A stretch of 64,000 nucleotides of DNA from Paenibacillus phyllosphaerae (GTDB lineage: Bacteria; Bacillota; Bacilli; Paenibacillales; Paenibacillaceae). The notes under the pieces were generated by a model, which ran no database searches, had not been told where the DNA came from, and saw nothing but the letters and a program-made list of their open reading frames with translations. How positions within the stretch are numbered: the stretch's first letter is position 1; each line of letters starts with the position of its first letter. The stretch spans positions 434,001 to 498,000 of the forward strand of contig NZ_JACHXK010000001.1 of NCBI RefSeq assembly GCF_014192105.1. Reading direction: 5' to 3'. Positions 42,431-50,863 of the stretch are shown piece after piece. Both the position numbers and the translations under genes were made by a program.

Positions 42431-42577
42431 TCGCTCGCTCAACCAGTTGTGGGAACCACAACTTCTCTTGGGGTACTGCATAAGCAGGACAACTTCAAAC
42501 CGATGGGTTTGACAATCCAAGAATCCCCCCACCTCTTTAGGTGGTGGGAGTGTTCAACCTTTTCAGATCTTCGGTAA
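42431..42577 (+). ncRNA. Omega RNA (reRNA) scaffold, right end of the element, and guide
   Basis: The scaffold runs from the tnpB 3' end to 42557. Hairpins: AGTTGTGG/CCACAACT, TCAAACC/GGGTTTGA, and the terminal CCCCACCT/AGGTGGTGGG. The end GTGTTCAA (42550-42557) matches the right-end pattern of known TnpB elements, after which the guide starts. The guide here would be the flanking chromosomal sequence from 42558 (CCTTTTCAGATCTTCGG), which belongs to the transducer gene. Confidence 0.75.
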
Positions 42578-43547
42578 CCTTTTCAATAGCCGACACGAAG
42601 GAAATCAACTCCTCCGAACGTGCCGCCTGTTCGCGCGCCTGGATCGTCGTCTGATCGGAATCTTTGCGCACGAGCACGACTTTCTTCTCGATTTCCTTCA
42701 GACGCGACTGGATTGCTTCCATCGCCTGTTGGGAGGAAGCTGCCGCCTTGCGTATTTCGCCTGCCACGATACTGAATCCTCTGCCATGCTCGCCGGCCCG
42801 CGCCGCTTCGATCGCCGCGTTAAGCCCGAGCAGATGCGTCTGCTCCGCCACGCCGCGAATGAGCGTGCCTACTTCGCCGATGCTCTCCACGTCGCTCATC
42901 AGCTCTCCAAGCGTCCGGCTCGACTGCTCTTGCGACCTCGCCGTCGTCTGGGCTGAACTTGCGATCACCTTCGTATTATCTTCAAGCTCGACGATCATGC
43001 CCGCGAGATCCTGGACCGCATTCGTAACCGACCGCAGCACTTCCTGCCGTTCATCAGCCAGATTCTGCACCTGTTTCTTCTCCACGCGCTGATAGGCTTC
43101 GAGCACAAGCTGGGAATCGAAGTTGAACATCTTGGTCAGCGCATGATAGACCTTAGCCCAGTCATCCGGAAGCATACGCTGCAGCACTTGTGCCCCGATA
43201 TCCAGATAGATCGCATAGGCGCCTAGATACCAGTCGGCCGTCAGACTGATCTTGGAGTGCACGATTCCGATTCTAATCCGGTTCTCGATAAAATCGTCAT
43301 CGATCTTCCCTTCCGTCAGCGACATCCAATAGATCCGCATCGTCTCCTTCAAGCGGTCGATCGTACTGAATTTATTAATCATCGTCCGCAGTTCCGATTC
43401 CTTGCCGATCCGGTCGTAGAAACGGTCCACGACTTCATTGACCACTTTGCTGAACAGATCGCGATGCTTGGCAAGCAGCTGCACATCCTCATCGCGGATT
43501 CCCGTGAAACTCAGCTGCCGCTTGCGATCAGCGGAAACATTGATCAT
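42537..43547 (-). CDS. Globin-coupled methyl-accepting transducer (HemAT-like), 3' end altered by TnpB insertion
   Basis: A 336-residue soluble chemotaxis-type transducer. Residues 1-165 form a sensor globin with the haem-ligating histidine at about residue 97 ([19 protein letters not shown]). The C-terminal part is a short MCP signalling domain with the hairpin tip [20 protein letters not shown]. HemAT proteins sense oxygen. The final residues (NTPTT) and stop codon come from the right end of the TnpB element, so the native C-terminus is lost or shortened. The loss is behind the signalling tip and may be tolerated. Start supported by GGAAGAG. Confidence 0.88.
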   Translation of the reverse strand: MINVSADRKRQLSFTGIRDEDVQLLAKHRDLFSKVVNEVVDRFYDRIGKESELRTMINKFSTIDRLKETMRIYWMSLTEGKIDDDFIENRIRIGIVHSKISLTADWYLGAYAIYLDIGAQVLQRMLPDDWAKVYHALTKMFNFDSQLVLEAYQRVEKKQVQNLADERQEVLRSVTNAVQDLAGMIVELEDNTKVIASSAQTTARSQEQSSRTLGELMSDVESIGEVGTLIRGVAEQTHLLGLNAAIEAARAGEHGRGFSIVAGEIRKAAASSQQAMEAIQSRLKEIEKKVVLVRKDSDQTTIQAREQAARSEELISFVSAIEKVTEDLKRLNTPTT

Positions 43548-43650
43548 CGTCTACTCTTCCTCCTTGGCCTTGCTGCATGTCCATCCTTATGTAGCTAGTA
43601 TGGACCAAAGGAAGAATTTCATTAATTGACACGAATCCCCACCTTTAAAA

Positions 43651-43704
43651 GCAAAAAACAGCCGTGGCAGCACGCAAGATGCGCACCGCCGCAGCTGTTT
43701 CCTT
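43651..43704 (-). terminator. prkA terminator
   Basis: On the minus strand AAACAGC pairs with GCTGTTT around a GC-rich loop with an inner GCGG/CCGT stem, followed by TTTTGCTTTT. Confidence 0.8.
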
Positions 43705-43718
43705 TACCAAAACTTTAT

Positions 43719-45614
43719 TTATCGGTTCAACAGGCTGCCTACATATCTGAGCAGCTCGTTGGCGCTGGCCGGCGTATAGCCATGCTCATCCACCAGGCGC
43801 GAGATGACCTCATTGATCCTCTTAAGCTGCTTCTCGTCCGGCGTTTTCGTCGAGGTGGTAATCTTGACGATATCCTTCAGATCGTTGAACAGCTTCTTCT
43901 CAATCGCTTCGCGCAGCCGGTCGTGGCTGGCGTAATCGAATTTCTTCCCTTTGCGGGAATACGAGGAGATGCGAATAAGGATCTCTTCGCGGAATGCCTT
44001 CTTGGCATTCTCGGAGACGCCGATTTGCTCTTCGATCGAGCGCATGAGGCGCTCATCCGGATCCAGCTCCTCGCCCGTGAGCGGATCGCGGATTTTGGAC
44101 CAGTTGCAATACGCTTCAATATTATCGAGGTAATTCTCGAACAGCGTCCTCGCGGACTCTTCGAAGGAATAGACGAATGCCTTCTGCACTTCCTTCTTCG
44201 CGAGCGCATCGTATTCCTTACGCGCGATCGAGATGAAGTTCAAGTACCGTTCACGCTCTTCTTTCGTAATCGAAGGATGCTGATCGAGCCCTTCCTTGAG
44301 CGCGCGGAGCACGTCAAGCGCATTGATATATTGAAGGTCTTGCTTAATGAGCGCACTGGAGATCCGGTTGATGACATAACGCGGGTCGATGCCCGACATG
44401 CCTTCTTCCAGGTACTCGTTCTGCATCTCCTTCAGATCGGCTTCCTTGTAGCCTTCAACCTCTTCGCCGTCGTACATGCGCATCTTCTTGATCAGATCCA
44501 TGCCCTGCTTCTTCGTTTCTTTCAGGCGGGTCAAGATCGAGAAGATCGCCGCCGAGCGCAGCGCATGCGGCGCAATATGAATATGCTTCATATCGCTCTG
44601 GCTGATCAGCTTCGCGTAAATTTTCTCTTCCTCCGACACCTTCAGGTTATACGGGATCGGCATGACGATCATCCGGGATTGGAGCGCTTCATTCTTCTTA
44701 TTGGCAATGAACGCTTTGTACTCCGTTTCGTTCGTATGCGCGATGATGAGCTCGTCGGCCGAGATTAACGCGAATCGCCCAGCCTTGAAGTTCCCTTCTT
44801 GCGTGAGCGAGAGCAAGTTCCACAGGAACTTCTCGTCGCACTTGAGCATCTCCTGGAACTCCATGAGTCCGCGGTTCGCCTTATTCAGCTCGCCATCGAA
44901 CCGGTATGCGCGCGGATCGGACTCCGAACCGAATTCGGTAATCGTCGAGAAGTCGATGGAACCCGTCAGATCGGCGATATCCTGGGATTTCGGGTCAGAT
45001 GGACTGAATGTCCCGATACCGACGCGATTTTCTTCCGACAGAAATACACGCTCTACCTGCACGTTCTCGATATCGCCGCCAAACTCCGTACGAAGCCGCA
45101 TTTGGCAGGATGGGCACAAATTGCCTTCGATGCGTACGCCGAGTTCCTTCTCGGCTTCGGCGCGCAGTTCATTCGGAATGAGATGAAGCGGATCTTCGTG
45201 CATCGGGCACCCTTTAATCGCATATACGGAGCCCTTTTGCGTCCTCGAGAACTGCTCGAGCCCTCTCTTGAGCATCGTTACGAGCGTCGATTTACCACCG
45301 CTAACCGGCCCCATAAGCAGCAAAATCCGTTTGCGGACATCAAGCCTGCGTGCCGCGGAATGGAAATATTCCTCCACGAGCTTCTCGATCGCCCGATCCA
45401 AGCCAAAAATCTCTTGCTCGAAAAATTTGTACTTCTTACGGCCATTGTCTTCCACAACCCCATACGACTCAATCATTTCGTAGACACGAGCATGTGCAGT
45501 CATGGCGGGCGTTGGGTCATTCTTTAAGTTCTCCAGGTAGTCCTTGAAAGTTCCAGTCCACGCGAGCTTATCGCTCTCCGCTTTGTACGCAGATATCCGT
45601 TTTAAAATATCCAT
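43719..45614 (-). CDS. prkA: PrkA family serine protein kinase / AAA protein
   Basis: A 631-residue protein, the same length as Bacillus subtilis PrkA. The N-terminal AAA+ domain has Walker A GPVSGGKST (about residue 105) and sensor segments; the C-terminal PrkA domain carries the weak kinase-like region. PrkA acts in sporulation and stress, and has been described as both a kinase and an ATP-dependent protease. The ATG at 45614 follows GAGGAGG. Its usual partners YhbH and SpoVR are elsewhere in this window, not adjacent. The 568 bases between this start and the gene at 46183 hold no convincing gene. Confidence 0.96.
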   Translation of the reverse strand: MDILKRISAYKAESDKLAWTGTFKDYLENLKNDPTPAMTAHARVYEMIESYGVVEDNGRKKYKFFEQEIFGLDRAIEKLVEEYFHSAARRLDVRKRILLLMGPVSGGKSTLVTMLKRGLEQFSRTQKGSVYAIKGCPMHEDPLHLIPNELRAEAEKELGVRIEGNLCPSCQMRLRTEFGGDIENVQVERVFLSEENRVGIGTFSPSDPKSQDIADLTGSIDFSTITEFGSESDPRAYRFDGELNKANRGLMEFQEMLKCDEKFLWNLLSLTQEGNFKAGRFALISADELIIAHTNETEYKAFIANKKNEALQSRMIVMPIPYNLKVSEEEKIYAKLISQSDMKHIHIAPHALRSAAIFSILTRLKETKKQGMDLIKKMRMYDGEEVEGYKEADLKEMQNEYLEEGMSGIDPRYVINRISSALIKQDLQYINALDVLRALKEGLDQHPSITKEERERYLNFISIARKEYDALAKKEVQKAFVYSFEESARTLFENYLDNIEAYCNWSKIRDPLTGEELDPDERLMRSIEEQIGVSENAKKAFREEILIRISSYSRKGKKFDYASHDRLREAIEKKLFNDLKDIVKITTSTKTPDEKQLKRINEVISRLVDEHGYTPASANELLRYVGSLLNR

Positions 45615-46111
45615 GCCGTCCTCCTCTCGTCCCTTCCGATGCGTCTCAAGTCTGACTTGCATTACCGCGGGCCGTTTCGTTTCTCTGGCAGCTAGGTATT
45701 CAATTAGGAATAAGGTTGAAGTATTACAATCCTATGCGCTTGCGGAAGGGAAGTTGCCCTATATTTTAACCGTCAATCTAGCAAAATCCGACGTTTGTCA
45801 GATGCCATGAGCCACCTAAAGGATGCCGTCTGCCAGGCTCTCCGGGATGCTGCAGAAGCGAAAGCATGTTCGCCCGAAGGCATGCTCCAATTGTCGTAAT
45901 TGTGGAAAAATAGGATCGGCCCTCCCTTTCGAACCTGACACGGGCAGGCTTGTTTTACAATCCCTTAACCGGGTTCGCCACCTTCGCAAGATTGCTCTGA
46001 TCTAGTCGCATCACGTCGAATACAGTCGGTCGATTACATAGCTGCACGCTGATTTTGCCAATCATCAAGCAAAAGCATTTAGGAATGCCTGCTCCCCTGA
46101 CGGCTGAATGC

Positions 46112-46140
46112 TTAAAGCGCTTCCTTATCTATGGTATAAT
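46112..46140 (+). promoter_or_regulatory. Promoter of the DUF2161-Rieske operon
   Basis: TTAAAG (46112-46117), 17 bases, TATAAT (46135-46140), 43 bases before the start codon. Confidence 0.65.
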
Positions 46141-46182
46141 GCGTCTTATCGTTCATTCTTTCCGAAAGGGGTACGTCACGTC

Positions 46183-46929
46183 ATGGCTGTTCTTCATGAG
46201 ACGGAGCTGTATCCGCCGATCAAACGTTTTCTGCAAGCACGAGGCTATGAGGTCAAGGCCGAAGTCATGCACTGCGATCTTGTCGCGATCCATCCGGCAA
46301 CGGGCGAGACCGTTATCGTAGAAATGAAAAAAACATTCAACCTCGCCCTTCTCCTGCAAGGCGTGGAACGGCTGCGGCTGACCGACCGCGTCATTCTGGC
46401 CGTCGAGCGCAATCGCAAGAAGAGCGGCGCCGTCAACCAGCGCTTCGGCGATCTGGCCGAGCTGTGCCGCATGCTAGGCATCGGACTTATGACCATTACG
46501 TTCTATAAAACGAAAGCGCCCGTCGTCGAGATGCTGTGCGAGCCGGGCGATCTGCCTGTGCGCGGCCGGCGCAGAATGCGGGAGAGCCGGCTCTTGACCG
46601 AATTCCGCGAACGCAGCGGGGATTATAATACGGGAGGCAGCACGAAGCGCAAGCTCGTGACCGCCTATCGGGAGAAGGCGCTTCGCATTGCGTGGGCATT
46701 GAGCACGCACGGGAATTTATCGCCGCGCAAGACGGCGGAGTTGACGGAGATCGTCCGGGCGAGCCATTTTTTGCAAAAAGATTATTACGGGTGGTTTGAA
46801 CGGGTTGACCGCGGGGTATATCGGTTAAAAGATGCAGGCGCGAAGGCGATCGTCGAGCACGCCGATGTCATCGACGCATGGCTGCAAACGAGACATCCTA
46901 TCGTTAAAGGAGAAGCAATCGATGAGTGA
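46183..46929 (+). CDS. DUF2161 family protein
   Basis: A 248-residue protein of the DUF2161 family, sometimes labelled a phosphodiesterase. The first 120 residues look like a nuclease-type core: LYPPIKRFLQARGYEVKAEVMHCDLVAI with conserved aspartate, and TVIVEMKKTFNLALLLQGVERL with an E-x-K pair, the PD-(D/E)XK arrangement. The last 80 residues form a winged-helix-like domain (LSPRKTAELTEIVRASHFLQKDYYGWFERV). The ATG follows GAAAGGGG. Overlaps the Rieske gene by eight bases. Confidence 0.85.
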   Translation: MAVLHETELYPPIKRFLQARGYEVKAEVMHCDLVAIHPATGETVIVEMKKTFNLALLLQGVERLRLTDRVILAVERNRKKSGAVNQRFGDLAELCRMLGIGLMTITFYKTKAPVVEMLCEPGDLPVRGRRRMRESRLLTEFRERSGDYNTGGSTKRKLVTAYREKALRIAWALSTHGNLSPRKTAELTEIVRASHFLQKDYYGWFERVDRGVYRLKDAGAKAIVEHADVIDAWLQTRHPIVKGEAIDE

Positions 46930-47245
46930 ACAAGAACAAGGCAGCTACCGTATACTTGGCAATGTAGATGACTTCCCATCATTTCCGGCGACGGTTACGA
47001 TTGACCGCGATCCTTTCTTTCTTGTGCAGACGAATGACAACGATGATCCCGCCTATCGGCTCGTCTCCGCCATCTGCCCGCATGCCGGCGGCCTCGTTCG
47101 TCCGCACGAGAATGAGCTCATCTGTCCGCTTCACTTCTGGGCGTTCGATATCCTAACCGGCGAATCGACCAATGTACCCGGCGAGCATCTCGAATGCCGG
47201 CCTGTAGAGATTCGGGACGGCCAATTTGCGGTCCTCGAGAAATAA
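46922..47245 (+). CDS. Rieske [2Fe-2S] ferredoxin-like protein
   Basis: A 107-residue single-domain Rieske protein. The cluster ligands are visible as CPHAGG (near residue 55) and CPLHFWAFD (near residue 73), i.e. C-x-H and C-x-x-H. Such small proteins pass electrons to oxygenases or nitrite reductases; no partner oxidoreductase is nearby. The start overlaps the previous gene (AAAGGAG upstream), so the two are translated together. Confidence 0.93.
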   Translation: MSEQEQGSYRILGNVDDFPSFPATVTIDRDPFFLVQTNDNDDPAYRLVSAICPHAGGLVRPHENELICPLHFWAFDILTGESTNVPGEHLECRPVEIRDGQFAVLEK

Positions 47246-47261
47246 TAGAAGAAAGCTGATT

Positions 47262-47307
47262 AGAAAAAGGCGTGCACCTCATCGCAGAATGAGATGCACG
47301 CCTTATT
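47262..47307 (+). terminator. Terminator of the DUF2161-Rieske operon
   Basis: AAGGCGTGCA-CTCAT pairs with ATGAG-TGCACGCCTT, with one mismatch on each side. Confidence 0.82.
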
Positions 47308-47330
47308 CAATTGCGAAGCTTACCCCGCGC

Positions 47331-48530
47331 TTAAGCCCGAGCCAAGAACGCTTCGATTGCCGTCATGAATCGTTCCATCCCGAGCTGCAGCTGCGCTTCA
47401 GATGCCCATGCAACGTTAAGCCTGACCGTATTCGGCATCCCGTTAAGGAGGAAGAAAGGCGCTCCGGGATCAAAGGCGACGCCTTCAATCTCCCCTGCCC
47501 GCTGCAGCGCATGCCCGTCGAGCCCTTGCGGCAGCTCAATCCATAGAAATCTGCCGCCGTTCGGTATTTGCCACGTTACATCCGGCAAGCCCTTCCGCTC
47601 GAGCAGATCCGTTATCAGCCGAAGACGCTGCTCGCATATAGCCTCCACTCGCCGGAGCTGCGCATCCACATCGAACAGTTCGAGCAAGGCATGGAGCGCC
47701 ATCTGGTCCAGCACGGACGCCTGACGGCTGAACGCTTGTTGCACCACGGCCATTGCACTTAGCACGCCGATGTTGCCTATCACCCATGCGGTCGACAAGA
47801 CGGGTGCAATGACGTGCGAGAACGAGCCAATGTGAATGACCGGGCTGTCTTCAATGAAGCCCGTCAGTGACAACAAGGACGGGGCCTTTCCTTTATATCC
47901 GCCATGGAGCGTCCCTGACTGATCCTCTTCCACAATCGGCAGCTTATGCTCCGTGCAGAGACGCACGAATGCCTTCCGCCTCTTCATGCTCCACGTTCGG
48001 CCAACGGTCGCACTGAATCCCGGATTCACATAGATCAGTTTCGGTTTACAGCTGTGGATGAGTCCTGCCAGTTCTGTTAGGCTAATGCCCTCTTCATCAT
48101 AAGGAACCGCCAGCACATCTACCCCGTTAAGGCGCAACAGCTGGAGCGTAAACGGGTCTGCCGCCTCTTCCGCAAGGATGCAATCTCCCGCCTCCGTTAG
48201 AGTGCGGACCGCAAGCTCCAATGCCTGACCGGTATGATGGGCGAGCAATAACTGGCCGGGCTGTATGCGCTGCTGAGCCGAAGCCAATCTCGTGCGAAGC
48301 TGTTCATGCAGCGGCTCGCAACTGGTTGCTGCGGCCGATTGAATCTCGTTGTCCGGCGCTAGCGCTTGCCCATAAGCTTCCCGAATCGCCTCGAACGGGA
48401 TCAATTCCTTGCCCAGACGGGTTCCGTCCAGATGGATAAGGTCTGATCCCTCCAAGATGGGCCTACGTGCTGCTGTTTTACGTCCTCGTTCGATTCCTTG
48501 CTGGATACGGGAGGAGATTCGAAAATCCAT
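47331..48530 (-). CDS. Class I aminotransferase-fold protein lacking the PLP lysine (MocR-type homologue without HTH)
   Basis: A 399-residue protein with the aminotransferase fold of MocR regulators. It begins directly at LIHLDGTRLGKELIPFEAIREAYG without the GntR helix-turn-helix. Expected landmarks are present: YVNPGFSATVGRTWSMKRRK, VEEDQSGTLHGGY with the aspartate for the PLP ring, and VRLNVAWAS with the carboxylate arginine. At the PLP-lysine position the usual GSFSK is GSFSH, so the cofactor cannot be bound covalently. Probably a non-catalytic binding or regulatory protein. The ATG at 48530 follows AAGGAGGCG. Confidence 0.8.
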   Translation of the reverse strand: MDFRISSRIQQGIERGRKTAARRPILEGSDLIHLDGTRLGKELIPFEAIREAYGQALAPDNEIQSAAATSCEPLHEQLRTRLASAQQRIQPGQLLLAHHTGQALELAVRTLTEAGDCILAEEAADPFTLQLLRLNGVDVLAVPYDEEGISLTELAGLIHSCKPKLIYVNPGFSATVGRTWSMKRRKAFVRLCTEHKLPIVEEDQSGTLHGGYKGKAPSLLSLTGFIEDSPVIHIGSFSHVIAPVLSTAWVIGNIGVLSAMAVVQQAFSRQASVLDQMALHALLELFDVDAQLRRVEAICEQRLRLITDLLERKGLPDVTWQIPNGGRFLWIELPQGLDGHALQRAGEIEGVAFDPGAPFFLLNGMPNTVRLNVAWASEAQLQLGMERFMTAIEAFLARA

Positions 48531-48833
48531 TTCCCGTTCGCCTCCTTGAGCCATTTACCATATAGTACGTTCGAGTAGGCCAAAGAGCTACCTCTTTCAT
48601 CGAATATTCGGACGTCGTCCAGATGCGATAGAATCTCCGCCATTTTCTAGGCAAATATCGCACTCCTCATCCGGCAAGTTACAAACCATTGAACGCTTTG
48701 TAACAAGTTGTTCACATCTTCGTGGATTTTCTTTTTATTGGGTGTTGGGTATAATAAAATAGGCTTCGTCTTTCGAAGCATTCGCAGCATTCGAGCTGTG
48801 ATGGACAGGCAGAATTACTGGGGGTGTACACGA

Positions 48834-48932
48834 ATGACGATTGGTTTTCTAATCGTAACGACCGTCTCGGTGTTGTTCTTGACCGCCATTTGGACTTCGT
48901 CATACAATGACGACAAGACGAAGGGCCTCTAA
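48834..48932 (+). CDS. Small single-helix membrane protein (32 residues)
   Basis: A 32-residue peptide: one hydrophobic helix (IGFLIVTTVSVLFLTAIW) followed by a short polar tail. The ATG is preceded by GGGGGTGTACACGA. A possible -10 TATAAT lies at 48750-48755 and a strong terminator starts 17 bases after the stop, so it has the layout of a complete small transcription unit. No function can be assigned. Confidence 0.6.
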   Translation: MTIGFLIVTTVSVLFLTAIWTSSYNDDKTKGL

Positions 48933-48948
48933 ATCATCACATGTGAAA

Positions 48949-48998
48949 GAAGCTTTCCGGCTGATCTTACGATCTGCAGCGGAAAGCTTCTTTTGTTT
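48949..48998 (+). terminator. Terminator of the small membrane protein gene
   Basis: GAAGCTTTCCG pairs with CGGAAAGCTTC around a loop containing GATCTTACGATC, followed by TTTTG. Confidence 0.88.
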
Positions 48999-49012
48999 GT
49001 TATTCTCGCTAT

Positions 49013-49267
49013 TTAGGCGTCACGACGAATATGGGACATCTCAGTAATACACGGGGTACAGAGATAGCGCTCTTTGAACTCTCGCACTTCGTCCATCGAT
49101 CCACAGAATACGCAGCGCGGACGATAACGTTCCAAGATAATATGGTCGCCCTGGACAAGAATCTCCACGGGATCGCCTTCATTCATTTGATATCTTTTAC
49201 GAAGCGACTTCGGGAGGACGATCCGTCCCAATTGATCCACTTTGCGCACAACACCAGCTGGTTTCAA
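49013..49267 (-). CDS. AbrB-type transition-state regulator with zinc-finger-like tail
   Basis: An 84-residue DNA-binding protein. Residues 1-48 are the SpoVT/AbrB swapped-hairpin domain (GVVRKVDQLGRIVLPKSLRKRYQMNEGDPVEI). The tail has CVFCGS and CTPC, a four-cysteine zinc-site pattern as in AbrB/Abh-like proteins of Paenibacillus. The best start is TTG at 49267, with AGAGGTG six bases upstream and an N-terminus equal to AbrB; a GTG at 49276 overlaps that ribosome site. AbrB proteins control genes at the entry into stationary phase and sporulation. Confidence 0.88.
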   Translation of the reverse strand: MKPAGVVRKVDQLGRIVLPKSLRKRYQMNEGDPVEILVQGDHIILERYRPRCVFCGSMDEVREFKERYLCTPCITEMSHIRRDA

Positions 49268-49468
49268 AGTTTTCACCTCTTTACAAGTCTAGATTCGCAA
49301 GCCAGTTCTAGAAACCATTGCTTGTATAACGTTCGAGGGGAGCAGCTGTTTTCCTCCCCATGAAGGTTATTTCTTAATTTCATGCAAAGATGGCCAAAAC
49401 GGTATACAACCGGCATTCCAAAGCCTTTCCTCTTCCCTTCTAATCCCTTCCATCCACCGCTCTATTCC

Positions 49469-49933
49469 TTACTCCAACCCCGGGAAACCTGCTTGGCGGA
49501 ACGCTTCGAATACGACGATCGCCGCTGAATTCGACAGGTTGAGCGAACGTACTTTATCCGTCATCGGGATCCGCAGACAAGTGTCCGGGTGCGCATCGAG
49601 AATCGTTTGCGGCAGCCCCTTCGTTTCTTTGCCGAAGACGAAGAAGTCCCCGTCTTGATACTGGTACTCCGTATAAGGACGCGAAGAGCGCGTGCTAGCG
49701 CAGAAGAACCGTCCGTCTGGATACAGCGCCTTCAACTCTTCGAAAGAATCGTGGTAGTGCACCTGTACCGCGTACCAATAGTCTAGCCCCGCACGCTTCA
49801 GCGTTTTGTCATCCGTGTTAAATCCTAACGGGCGCACCAGATGCAGATGCGTTCCTGTCGCCGCGCATGTTCTTGCAATATTACCTGTATTCGCCGGAAT
49901 TTCCGGTTCCACCAATACGATATGAAAAGCCAT
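49469..49933 (-). CDS. trmL: TrmL, tRNA (cytidine/uridine-34-2'-O)-methyltransferase
   Basis: A 154-residue SPOUT methyltransferase, normal for TrmL (YibK). The three knot motifs are seen: EPEIPANTGNIARTCAATG, FGKETKGLP and LNLSNSAAIVVFEA. It methylates the wobble ribose of leucine tRNAs using S-adenosylmethionine. The ATG follows GAGGTGAAATG. Diverges from the response regulator gene. Confidence 0.95.
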   Translation of the reverse strand: MAFHIVLVEPEIPANTGNIARTCAATGTHLHLVRPLGFNTDDKTLKRAGLDYWYAVQVHYHDSFEELKALYPDGRFFCASTRSSRPYTEYQYQDGDFFVFGKETKGLPQTILDAHPDTCLRIPMTDKVRSLNLSNSAAIVVFEAFRQAGFPGLE

Positions 49934-50044
49934 GTTTCATTTCACCTCGAGCTAATTTTTACATCCGGTTAACGTTACCTTAATCTGGGGAAAAATGTCC
50001 GCCTTCATAATAACAAAAGAACTTATCCATAAAGGAGACCGGGA

Positions 50045-50764
50045 ATGATGAAGAAAAGAATACTGGTCGTCGATGACGAGCCTTCCATCTCCATGTTAAT
50101 CGAATTCAACTTGAAACTAGCCGGGTATGACGTTCGCTGCGTCCAGGACGGCGAAGCTGTCTTCGACATGTTAAAGCCGTTTCGTCCCGACCTCATTGTT
50201 CTTGATCTCATGCTTCCTAAGATGGACGGAATTCAAGTCTGCCGCGAGCTTCGCAAGCAGAACAATGCCGTACCGATCGTAATGCTGACAGCCTTGCAGG
50301 ATGTGACGGACAAAATAACGGGACTCGACAATGGCGCCGATGATTATATGACCAAGCCTTTCTCGCCGCAAGAACTGCTCTCCCGCATTCAGGCGATCTT
50401 CCGCAGGACGCAGGCATTGCCCGGCGTAGGCGACAACGTCATTCATGAAATCGGACGCTTGCGCGTCTATACGGAACAACGCGAAGTGCATATTGACGGC
50501 AAGCCGGTCGAGCTGACGCCCAAAGAATATGAGCTCTTGCTCTTCCTATGCCGTCACCGCGGCAAAGTACTCAGCCGCCAGCAGCTGCTTCATGGCGTGT
50601 GGGATTACCACTTCCTTGGCGACACGCGGATCGTAGACGTGCATATTAGCCATCTGCGTGACAAAATCGAGAATAATGCACGCTCCCCTGAATATATCAT
50701 GACCGTCCGCAACGTCGGTTACAAGCTTTCGGGCCCTGCCGCTGCCGATACTTCGATCGGCTAA
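50045..50764 (+). CDS. OmpR/PhoP-family response regulator without adjacent kinase
   Basis: A 239-residue regulator. The receiver domain has ILVVDDEPS and the phospho-acceptor D54 in LIVLDLMLP; the C-terminal winged helix has LTPKEYELLLFLCRHRGKVLSRQQLLHGVWDY and the RIVDVHISHLRDKIE recognition helix. It resembles PhoP/WalR types. No histidine kinase gene adjoins it; a terminator follows and serC is convergent, so its partner must be encoded elsewhere. The ATG follows AAAGGAGACC. Confidence 0.93.
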   Translation: MMKKRILVVDDEPSISMLIEFNLKLAGYDVRCVQDGEAVFDMLKPFRPDLIVLDLMLPKMDGIQVCRELRKQNNAVPIVMLTALQDVTDKITGLDNGADDYMTKPFSPQELLSRIQAIFRRTQALPGVGDNVIHEIGRLRVYTEQREVHIDGKPVELTPKEYELLLFLCRHRGKVLSRQQLLHGVWDYHFLGDTRIVDVHISHLRDKIENNARSPEYIMTVRNVGYKLSGPAAADTSIG

Positions 50765-50786
50765 TACGGCAAGTGCTCCCATGACA

Positions 50787-50855
50787 GAGGACCGCCCCAA
50801 TCTCTTATCACCAGCGCATTGGTATGCGCCAAGAGATTGGGGCGGTCCTGCTTTT
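50787..50855 (+). terminator. Terminator of the OmpR-type regulator gene
   Basis: A 19-bp stem: AGGACCGCCCCAATCTCTT (50788-50806) pairs perfectly with its complement at 50831-50849, then GCTTTTG. It lies between two convergent genes. Confidence 0.9.
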
Positions 50856-50863
50856 GTTAAACC

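Noticed and set aside
45615-46111. Possible genes in the 500 bases between prkA and the DUF2161 promoter
   Set aside because: Several short frames exist, none with a ribosome site, family resemblance or consistent codon use. The stretch probably holds the prkA promoter and leader.
48401-48643. An 80-codon frame upstream of and overlapping the aminotransferase-like gene
   Set aside because: It has a plausible composition, but its ribosome site is 19 bases away and it overlaps the better supported gene by 130 bases. It could still be real.
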